Assembly (NCBI GenBank): GCA_002407905.1
Contig: DHPL01000009.1
Location: 26,186 to 43,753 of the forward strand
Reading direction: 5' to 3'
DNA: 17,568 nt
From: Anaerolineaceae bacterium UBA5365
GTDB taxonomy: Bacteria; Chloroflexota; Anaerolineae; Anaerolineales; Anaerolineaceae
The translations under genes were made by a program, and so were the position numbers. The notes beneath the pieces are model-generated. The model did not search any database, was not told the DNA's origin, and worked only from the letters and a program-made list of their open reading frames with translations. Position 1 is the stretch's first letter. Each line of letters opens with the position of its first letter. Of the stretch, positions 8,384-13,337 are shown piece after piece.

Positions 8384-8414
8384 GAAGCGCCGGTTTCCCA
8401 GCGCTTCCTTTTTT
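8384..8414 (+). terminator. Strong hairpin: plus-strand intrinsic terminator and mraZ-leader stem-loop
   Basis: GAAGCGCCGG and CCAGCGCTTC (8384-8393, 8398-8407) form a 10-bp stem, with one G-T pair, around a 4-nt loop. On the plus strand it is followed by C and six T's (8409-8414), the form of a Rho-independent terminator, although no plus-strand gene lies to its left. In the mraZ transcript the same bases give a stem capped by a GAAA tetraloop, with no U-tract after it, ending 25 nt before the start codon. Structure is seen; function is inferred. Confidence 0.7.
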
Positions 8415-8450
8415 GACACTTCATGACACTTTATGCCATTACTTCCCACA
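8411..8450 (-). promoter_or_regulatory. Four tandem 10-bp MraZ-box-like repeats (dcw operator)
   Basis: In the mraZ direction, four adjacent 10-bp blocks read TGTGGGAAGT, AATGGCATAA, AGTGTCATGA and AGTGTCAAAA. The best pair gives AAAGTGT and GAAGTGT each followed by a 3-nt spacer, matching the AAAGTG-type box described for MraZ in mollicutes. The outermost block carries TGGG, the core seen in E. coli. They begin at the last base of the -10 box and cover the expected start of transcription, so MraZ binding would block initiation. MraZ binding itself is inferred. Confidence 0.75.
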
Positions 8451-8477
8451 TTATAGCTATTTTTTCCGGTAATGCAA
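8450..8477 (-). promoter_or_regulatory. Sigma-70 promoter of the dcw operon
   Basis: A perfect -10 TATAAT (8450-8455) lies 16 bp from a -35 TTGCAT (8472-8477); reading the -35 as CTTGCA makes the spacer 17. Expected transcription start is near 8443, giving a leader of about 85 nt before mraZ. It is the only clear promoter for the minus-strand genes down to ftsW. Confidence 0.75.
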
Positions 8478-8679
8478 GGGTATTGGCACACATTTTGCAG
8501 GCAATTTCCGATTTTGCTTTGGATGAATCCCTATTTAATGGAAATGCCTTCAATTTCGTGCTGGAAAGCGGGCTGTTTGGGCGTTTTATGTGGTTGCGGT
8601 CGCTTGAGGATTAAGGCGGATCAGGCTCTTGGGATTCAGGGAGCAGCGCTTGCCTTAAAGCCCGGCATGGCTCTTGCAT
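8478..8679. other. Central part of the mraZ/kinase divergent spacer, no gene seen
   Basis: The 334-bp gap between mraZ and the kinase gene carries the dcw promoter and operator at its left end and the kinase -10 box at its right end. In between I see no convincing ORF, RNA gene or repeat. Short plus-strand ORFs crossing it have no ribosome site and read through the dcw promoter. Confidence 0.5.
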
Positions 8680-8685
8680 TATAAT
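8680..8685 (+). promoter_or_regulatory. -10 box of the kinase-rpe operon (leaderless-type)
   Basis: Perfect TATAAT, with 7 bases between it and the kinase ATG at 8693. Transcription would begin at or next to the start codon. No good -35 is visible at 16-18 bp, so this is a -10-only call. There is no Shine-Dalgarno sequence before the ATG. Confidence 0.45.
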
Positions 8686-8692
8686 TTTGGCG

Positions 8693-9805
8693 ATGGCCGC
8701 ACCAAGTTTGCTCAACGAGCGCTACCAACTCAACGAAAGCCTCGGTTCCGGAGGCATGGCATTGGTTTACAAAGCCCGGGACCTGATGCTGGAACGCAAT
8801 GTTGCAGTAAAAGTTTTGCGGGAAGATTACAGCCAGGACGTGGCTTTTCGGGAGCGTTTCAGGCAGGAAGCACGGGCTGCGGCCAATCTGAGCCACCCCA
8901 ACATCGTTACCGTTCACGATTTTGGCCTGGATCAGGGGCATTTGTTCATCGTGATGGAATATCTGCCGGGAACCGACCTGAAGACCCAAATCAAGGAAAA
9001 AAAACAGTTTGGCGTGGCTGAGACCCTCAAACTGATGATCCAGGCTGCCCAGGGCATTGGCTATGCTCACCGGGCCGGATTAGTCCACTGCGATATCAAA
9101 CCGCATAACATGCTGGTGGCCCCGGACGGCCGCTTAAAAGTGACCGATTTTGGCATTGCCCGGGCCTTGGCAAGCATCCACCCTGAAGAGCGTAACGATG
9201 TGGTTTGGGGTTCCCCGCACTACTTCTCGCCTGAACAGGCGGCTGGCAAACCGCCCTCCCCGGCCTCGGATGTTTATTCCCTGGGTGTGATCCTCTACGA
9301 GATGCTCACCGGGCGCCTGCCGTTCATCGCCCAGGATTCAGCCGAACTGGCGCGGATGCACCGGGAAGAAACCCCGGTTTCGCCGCGATCGTACAATAAT
9401 GCCATCCCGAAACAGCTTGAAGAGATCGTGCTCAAGGTGCTCTCCAAAGACCCAGCGGCACGCTACCGGACGGCAGATCAGCTTGGCCGGCTTTTGCAGG
9501 GGCTTTTTGAGAGCAACCCCTCGCTCAAGCGGGAAGTGCCACTCTCCCATGAGGCGTTTCAGTCGCTCACCCGGGCGACCAGCCTGCTGGAAGCCGATGC
9601 AGGCGCCTATAGCGGCGCGAGCGCTCCGGTTGCTCCAACGATGAACAGCAAACCGATCCCCCAAAAAATTGCCACCCCAGCCACTGCGGCGGAAGCCGCA
9701 GAGCCGTTGGACTGGCAGACCTGGGCCCTCGGTATTTTTGCCTTTCTTTTGCTATTGGGCCTGATACCCTTCTGGCTCTACGTTTCCTGGGTGCTGACGC
9801 CATGA
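8693..9805 (+). CDS. Tail-anchored Ser/Thr protein kinase (PknB-like, non-RD)
   Basis: Hanks-type kinase of 370 aa from ATG 8693; a TTG at 8687 is in frame but lies at or before the predicted transcription start. The kinase domain spans about 11-270: glycine loop LGSGGMALVY (17-26), Lys40 in AVKVL, helix-C Glu59, catalytic loop HCDIKPHN (132-139, Asp134), DFG (152-154), GSPHYFSPEQ (173-182) and ASDVYSLGVILYEMLTGRLP. The HRD arginine is Cys133, and the activation segment between DFG and GSPHY has no Thr and only Ser161. An Ala/Pro-rich linker leads to one membrane helix (about 344-367) with only a few residues beyond it, so the protein has no PASTA or other external sensor. The stop overlaps rpe by 4 bp (ATGA). 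Substrates are unknown; it is divergent to the division cluster. Confidence 0.93.
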   Translation: MAAPSLLNERYQLNESLGSGGMALVYKARDLMLERNVAVKVLREDYSQDVAFRERFRQEARAAANLSHPNIVTVHDFGLDQGHLFIVMEYLPGTDLKTQIKEKKQFGVAETLKLMIQAAQGIGYAHRAGLVHCDIKPHNMLVAPDGRLKVTDFGIARALASIHPEERNDVVWGSPHYFSPEQAAGKPPSPASDVYSLGVILYEMLTGRLPFIAQDSAELARMHREETPVSPRSYNNAIPKQLEEIVLKVLSKDPAARYRTADQLGRLLQGLFESNPSLKREVPLSHEAFQSLTRATSLLEADAGAYSGASAPVAPTMNSKPIPQKIATPATAAEAAEPLDWQTWALGIFAFLLLLGLIPFWLYVSWVLTP

Positions 9806-10470
9806 ATAAAAAGATTTTGATCTGCCCATCGATCCTCTCCGCCAACCTGGCGCATTTGGAACAAGACCTGAAAGCCTGCGAGGCTGGAGGGGCAGACCGC
9901 CTGCACATCGACGTGATGGACGGGAGTTTTGTGCCCAATATCAGCTTTGGGCAGAGCATGGTGCGGGCTTGCCGGCAGATGAGCAACCTGGTTTTGGATG
10001 TGCACCTGATGATTGTGGAACCGGAACGGCATATTGAAAGCTTCGCCCAGGCCGGAGCAGACGTGATTACCGTGCATTACGAGACCTGCCCGCATATCCA
10101 CCGCACGCTGCAGCAGATCCGCGATGCAGGAGCCGTTCCGGGGATCACTTTCAACCCGGCTACGCCTGTAGAAGGGCTGCGTTACCTGGCGGGCGCCTTT
10201 GACCAGGTGTTGATCATGAGCGTCAACCCCGGCTTTGGCGGGCAGCGATATATCCCGTCAATGACCCAGAAAATAGCGGACACTGCGCGTATATTAAGCA
10301 AAATCGGTTCGGATGCCGGAATCCAGGTGGACGGGGGAATCGATACTACGACGATCGGGCAGGCCTGCGCGGCCGGGGCGAGCAACTTTGTGGCCGGTAC
10401 CGCCATCTTTGCTTATCCCGCAGGCATTGCTGCGGGAATACTAGCGCTGCGTGAGGCGGCGGAAATTTAA
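9802..10470 (+). CDS. rpe: Ribulose-phosphate 3-epimerase
   Basis: Cytoplasmic TIM-barrel enzyme interconverting ribulose 5-phosphate and xylulose 5-phosphate in the pentose phosphate pathway. The 222 aa are of usual length. Motifs and metal/catalytic residues are present: CPSILSAN (8-15), HIDVMDG (35-41, His35 and Asp37), LDVHLMI (65-71, His68), VNPGFGGQ (141-148) and QVDGGI (175-180, Asp177). The ATG at 9802 overlaps the kinase stop and has no strong ribosome site of its own, so its translation probably depends on the kinase gene. It converges on the anti-sigma gene, 30 bp away; I see no clear terminator between them. Confidence 0.97.
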   Translation: MNKKILICPSILSANLAHLEQDLKACEAGGADRLHIDVMDGSFVPNISFGQSMVRACRQMSNLVLDVHLMIVEPERHIESFAQAGADVITVHYETCPHIHRTLQQIRDAGAVPGITFNPATPVEGLRYLAGAFDQVLIMSVNPGFGGQRYIPSMTQKIADTARILSKIGSDAGIQVDGGIDTTTIGQACAAGASNFVAGTAIFAYPAGIAAGILALREAAEI

Positions 10471-10500
10471 GCAGAGCGTCGGTTAGACAGCCAACCAGGG

Positions 10501-11916
10501 CTATGGCCGGTTAAAAGGTATTTCAAAACGCCATTCGGGATGATACTCGCCGGTGGCGCCCGTAAAGTAGACGTCCAGGCTGCCTTCGAAGGGCCTAAGC
10601 ATACTGATGCGGCTGACCAGGGGTTCCTCCGGGTTGAGTGGTTCCATCAAGCTGCGCGAGCCTAGGCTCTCGCAGGAGCCCCGTACATTTTCCTCCCAAG
10701 CGCAAAAACTTAGGCTTGAAAACGGTGCCTTGCTCTGGGCGAGTACATCGATCACAAAGGAATTTCCTGCCTTACGATGCAGTTTTACCTCGAGCACTTG
10801 AACGCTATAGGGGCCCAGGTTCTCCTCAAGCTCCAGCGGCCAAACATGCCCTGCCGCGTAGCTTGGGTCCAGGTCAAGCTGGAAGGACGGCTTAAAGGTC
10901 TCGTCCCAAGGGCTGCGTTGCGGCATGTAGGCCAGGTGCAGGTAGGGCACGGACAGCGTGAGCGGGGTACCGTTTGTAGGTACGCCGTTTAACCCGATCA
11001 AATACTCGCCTTTCGCGCATTGGGGGCATTGCTCGGGGAATAAGGGGTAACCCTGCCCGTTGGCATCCAGCAGACTCATCATGGTGATCGTGAGGGGTGT
11101 TACTTCTACTTCGGGGTGGGGCGTTGTGAATTGCACCAGGAGGTAAGACTGATCATCCATAGCGTAAATCGCCTTGATGCTCATTTCGACCCCGTCGATG
11201 CTTTTAGGCTGCGGCAGCGATTTTTCCAGCGGGGCGATAGCCAGGGTATCCGCAGGGCGGTTGAAGCTGAAACTGAGCCGCATTTCGCTCGGAACATTGG
11301 GCGCGTCCGAAGCCATCCATTTGGGAATTACCAGTGTAAGGGGCTGGTCCCGGTTGGATTCCACGGGTTCGAACTCCAGCGTAGCCTCCATACCCTCATA
11401 AACCGAGCCTTGGCCGAAGAGGGCATGGTACAACTCCTGACGTGCCCCGTCCGGGTTGAGCAGATAAGGCGCGGGTGATTCCAATTGCATTTGCGCGGGC
11501 ATATCCGCCGGATTGATCAGCTGCACTTTCAAAATCAGTCTCTCCGGCGCCAAAAAACCTTCATTAAGCCTTAAGATGAAACCTTCTTTTTCAACCTCTA
11601 CCGGTTCGTTGACCAAGAGGATGCTGGCGGGGTCATTGGCTGTGCCGAATCCGGGCAGAAACCAGGTGCGTAAGTTGGCCCAAACCCTTGCCGGTCCTGC
11701 TAATAGGACGAAGAGCAGAAGCAGAGAGGCAAATGCCAAACCGAGCCGCCAGCCCAAAGCCAGCTTGGGGCGGGAATGCATGGCAGGCGCTTCTGAACTG
11801 CCCAGAGCAGAAAGCAAACGCTTCTCCAGGTTGCCAAGGAAAACCTCATCGGCAGGGGGGACGGCGAAGGCCGTTTTCATTTTCTTATCAAATGAATCTT
11901 GATCGTTATTGAGCAT
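10501..11916 (-). CDS. Single-pass membrane protein, probable anti-sigma factor
   Basis: The 471-aa protein has a short cytoplasmic part (about 1-53, with FLGNLEKRLLSALG at 26-39), one membrane helix (about 54-74), and a large outer region of about 395 residues that looks beta-rich. The outer region has a CPQC pair at Cys297 and Cys300. I see no zinc-binding anti-sigma motif (H-x3-C-x2-C) in the cytoplasmic part. The layout resembles DUF4179-type proteins encoded next to ECF sigma factors. It overlaps the sigma gene by 11 bp, with AGGAG 6 nt before the ATG, so the pair is translated together. The role as membrane-held regulator of that sigma factor is inferred from context. What the outer domain senses is not recognisable. 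Confidence 0.7.
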   Translation of the reverse strand: MLNNDQDSFDKKMKTAFAVPPADEVFLGNLEKRLLSALGSSEAPAMHSRPKLALGWRLGLAFASLLLLFVLLAGPARVWANLRTWFLPGFGTANDPASILLVNEPVEVEKEGFILRLNEGFLAPERLILKVQLINPADMPAQMQLESPAPYLLNPDGARQELYHALFGQGSVYEGMEATLEFEPVESNRDQPLTLVIPKWMASDAPNVPSEMRLSFSFNRPADTLAIAPLEKSLPQPKSIDGVEMSIKAIYAMDDQSYLLVQFTTPHPEVEVTPLTITMMSLLDANGQGYPLFPEQCPQCAKGEYLIGLNGVPTNGTPLTLSVPYLHLAYMPQRSPWDETFKPSFQLDLDPSYAAGHVWPLELEENLGPYSVQVLEVKLHRKAGNSFVIDVLAQSKAPFSSLSFCAWEENVRGSCESLGSRSLMEPLNPEEPLVSRISMLRPFEGSLDVYFTGATGEYHPEWRFEIPFNRP

Positions 11917-12469
11917 CTTGCACTCCTACTTCCACTTTGAGCCGCTGAATAAGACGGTAAATTGCCTTGCGCACAGCCGCGTTGCTCCTGCCCAGGAGAT
12001 CGGCGATGGTTTGGTGTTCCAAACCGGCAATGTAGCGCAGGCGGAGCAGTTCCTGGTCGTCTTCCGGCAAGCCGCCGATCGCCTTCCTTAAAATGAGACT
12101 TTCCTCCAATGTCCACTCCGGGGTCTGGTTCTCGGGGAGGATCCATTCCTCGAGCGGTACGAAGGCGCGCCGTTTTTGGCTGCGTACGAGATCGATGACC
12201 TTATTACGGGCGATGCGGAAAAGCAGCGCCTGAAATTTGGGCGAATTCAGGTAGGGACGCCCGGCTTTTAATACTGCCAAAAAAGTCTGCGAGGTCACGT
12301 CTTCGGCATCGGCCTGGTTTCGCAGACAGGCGAGCGTATAGCGGTAAACAGGCTGTACCCAGCGGTGATAAACCTGCAGGAACATTGCCTCTTCAGAGCC
12401 TTTTTCCTGATCGCACGGGGCACTTGCCTCAGTTGGGTCTTCCCATTCCATCATCTTTATCTCGCTCAA
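11906..12469 (-). CDS. ECF-type RNA polymerase sigma factor
   Basis: A 187-aa protein with the two domains of group IV sigma factors. Sigma-2 spans about 29-101, with YHRWVQPVYRYTLACL, DAEDVTSQTFLAVLKAG, and FRIARNKVIDLVRSQKRR. Sigma-4 spans about 123-182, with LPEDDQELLRLRYIAG and a helix-turn-helix ending in RSNAAVRKAIYRLIQRLK. It would direct RNA polymerase to a specific promoter set. The start chosen is TTG at 12467-12469 because GGAGG lies 10 nt upstream; ATG at 12454 or 12451 would remove five or six residues and lacks a comparable site. The 3' end overlaps the probable anti-sigma gene. I see no convincing sigma-70 promoter. A hairpin in the leader may control translation. Confidence 0.93.
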   Translation of the reverse strand: MSEIKMMEWEDPTEASAPCDQEKGSEEAMFLQVYHRWVQPVYRYTLACLRNQADAEDVTSQTFLAVLKAGRPYLNSPKFQALLFRIARNKVIDLVRSQKRRAFVPLEEWILPENQTPEWTLEESLILRKAIGGLPEDDQELLRLRYIAGLEHQTIADLLGRSNAAVRKAIYRLIQRLKVEVGVQDAQ

Positions 12470-12479
12470 TGTTTGACTG

Positions 12480-12527
12480 CCTCCGTCCGATCACGGTTCT
12501 TAATGATAAGAACGACCACTTGGACGG
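12480..12527 (-). promoter_or_regulatory. Nested inverted repeat in the sigma-factor leader reaching its ribosome site
   Basis: Inner arms GTTCTTA and TAAGAAC (12496-12502, 12507-12513) are perfect around a 4-nt loop. Outer arms CCGTCC and GGACGG (12483-12488, 12522-12527) are nearly concentric with them. In the sigma mRNA they form a two-part hairpin. The Shine-Dalgarno GGAGG (12480-12484) shares two bases with the outer arm. It could serve as an operator palindrome or as an RNA switch on translation; both are inferences. Confidence 0.5.
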
Positions 12528-12530
12528 ATA

Positions 12531-12603
12531 TGGGACAAAGTAATGGTATCAGCGAACCTCGACTTGGTTTAACTGACTTAAGGGTGGGCTGGGACAGAGA
12601 AAT
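12531..12603. repeat. Imperfect direct repeat upstream of the sigma factor
   Basis: TGGGACAAAGTAAT (12531-12544) and TGGGACAGAGAAAT (12590-12603) agree at 12 of 14 positions, 59 bp apart. They lie where the sigma gene's promoter should be. They may be binding sites or chance. Confidence 0.3.
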
Positions 12604-12627
12604 AAAAAAAGCCGCCAATTGGCGGCT
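12604..12627 (-). terminator. Intrinsic terminator of rpmB
   Basis: In the rpmB direction AGCCGCC-AATT-GGCGGCT forms a 7-bp perfect stem (12610-12627) followed directly by a run of six or more T's (12604-12609). It lies 20 bp after the rpmB stop and separates rpmB from the sigma/anti-sigma pair on the same strand. Confidence 0.92.
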
Positions 12628-12646
12628 GATCGCTTGAGTGTTAAGT

Positions 12647-12832
12647 TTAGCGGTAAGCTTTGGTCATGGTCTTGATGCAGCGGGCGCACAGAGTTTTGCG
12701 CACCTTTTTGCCGTTTTCCATCACACTGATCCGCTGAAGATTGGGGCGGAATTCGCGGCGGGTGGCAACAAGGGAATGGCTGCGGTTGTGACCGAATGTC
12801 GTTGTTTTGCCACAGTTAGAGCACTTTGCCAT
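12647..12832 (-). CDS. rpmB: 50S ribosomal protein L28
   Basis: A 61-aa basic protein of the large ribosomal subunit, of the short bacterial length. Family features include MAKCSNCGK, GHNRSHS (14-20), TRREFRPNLQ (24-33) and a final KTLCARCIK. Cys4, Cys7, Cys49 and Cys52 form the two C-x-x-C pairs of the zinc-binding (C+) form. It is preceded by AAGGA with 7 nt spacing, has its own promoter and terminator, and so is a single-gene unit. Divergent placement next to yloU/yloV-type genes matches the neighbourhood in Bacillus and relatives. Confidence 0.97.
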   Translation of the reverse strand: MAKCSNCGKTTTFGHNRSHSLVATRREFRPNLQRISVMENGKKVRKTLCARCIKTMTKAYR

Positions 12833-12855
12833 CTCGAGTTCCTTTCATGTATAAT
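12826..12855 (+). promoter_or_regulatory. Probable promoter of the yloU-fakA operon
   Basis: TTGCCA (12826-12831), an 18-bp spacer and a perfect TATAAT (12850-12855) on the plus strand. The -35 lies over the first codons of rpmB. Transcription would start near 12862 and give a leader of about 98 nt that carries the palindrome at 12864-12898. A second plus-strand TATAAT at 12908-12913 has no good -35. Confidence 0.5.
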
Positions 12856-12863
12856 TCCGAGTT

Positions 12864-12898
12864 GTGGGTGAGGCAATTAATCAGCCGTGTTAACCCAC
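12864..12898. repeat. Inverted repeat shared by the rpmB and yloU leaders
   Basis: GTGGGT (12864-12869) and ACCCAC (12893-12898) form outer arms, and GGC with GCC form an inner pair. The predicted rpmB transcript starts near 12902 and the predicted yloU transcript near 12862, so each mRNA would carry this stem-loop at its 5' end. A ribosomal-protein leader or a protein-binding site is possible; no known motif was recognised. Confidence 0.4.
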
Positions 12899-12908
12899 GC
12901 AAGGATTT

Positions 12909-12937
12909 ATAATAACACATCCGCAACTTGGAATCAA
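12909..12937 (-). promoter_or_regulatory. Sigma-70 promoter of rpmB
   Basis: On the minus strand TTGATT (12932-12937), a 17-bp spacer and TATTAT (12909-12914). The expected start near 12902 gives a leader of about 70 nt. The -10 overlaps a plus-strand TATAAT because the sequence is nearly symmetrical. Confidence 0.65.
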
Positions 12938-12959
12938 GCCTTTAATGGAGTAAATTGCG

Positions 12960-13316
12960 ATGACGAGTCAAGAAACCCAAACCGGCAGCATTACCATCCT
13001 GCCCCAGGCCATCATCACGGTGGCCAAGGCCGCTGCCCTTGAATCTTACGGTGTGATCAATTTAGCCCCTGGCTCCTTTAAGGAGGTCCTCAGGCGCTTG
13101 TTTTGCCGAAACGCTGATTATGGCATTACCGTTACAGCCGATCCGGATGGCCTGGTCCTGGTGATCAATCTGATCGTGGAATATGGTCTGCGGATCAAGA
13201 GCGTGACCGACAGCGTGGCGGATTCAGTCCGTTACAACGTTCAGCGCACCATCGGCATCCCGGTCAAGCGCGTCGACATCCACGTACGCGGTTTGCGGAT
13301 CAGCAACCCGGATTAA
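12960..13316 (+). CDS. Asp23/Gls24 family protein (YloU-like)
   Basis: A 118-aa protein of the Asp23/Gls24 envelope-stress family (YloU in Bacillus), whose biochemical role is not settled. The family pattern is seen: GSITILPQAIITVAKAAALE near the N-terminus, YGVINL, a central VTADPDGLVLVINLIVEYGL, and the helix-strand end SVRYNVQRTIGIPVKRVDIH. It has no signal peptide or membrane segment. GGAG lies 9 nt before the ATG. The fakA-like gene follows after 21 bp on the same strand, a pairing conserved in Firmicutes and others. Confidence 0.9.
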   Translation: MTSQETQTGSITILPQAIITVAKAAALESYGVINLAPGSFKEVLRRLFCRNADYGITVTADPDGLVLVINLIVEYGLRIKSVTDSVADSVRYNVQRTIGIPVKRVDIHVRGLRISNPD

Positions 13317-13337
13317 AAAGAGCGGCCCAGGAGCACT

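Noticed and set aside
8359..8424. N-terminally extended MraZ starting at ATG 8424
   Set aside because: The extension would be coded by the hairpin and operator repeats, and MraZ proteins start at MFxGEY, which fits ATG 8358 and its ribosome site.
8423..8684. Short plus-strand ORFs between mraZ and the kinase
   Set aside because: They cross the dcw promoter and operator, lack ribosome sites and show no protein-like pattern beyond a leucine-rich stretch.
8687..8692. TTG at 8687 as the kinase start
   Set aside because: It adds only two residues and would lie at or before the predicted transcription start. The ATG at 8693 fits the -10 spacing.
10471..10520. Possible terminator between rpe and the anti-sigma gene
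   Set aside because: Only short, bulged stems (such as GGTT/AACC) are seen, with no T-tract on either strand.
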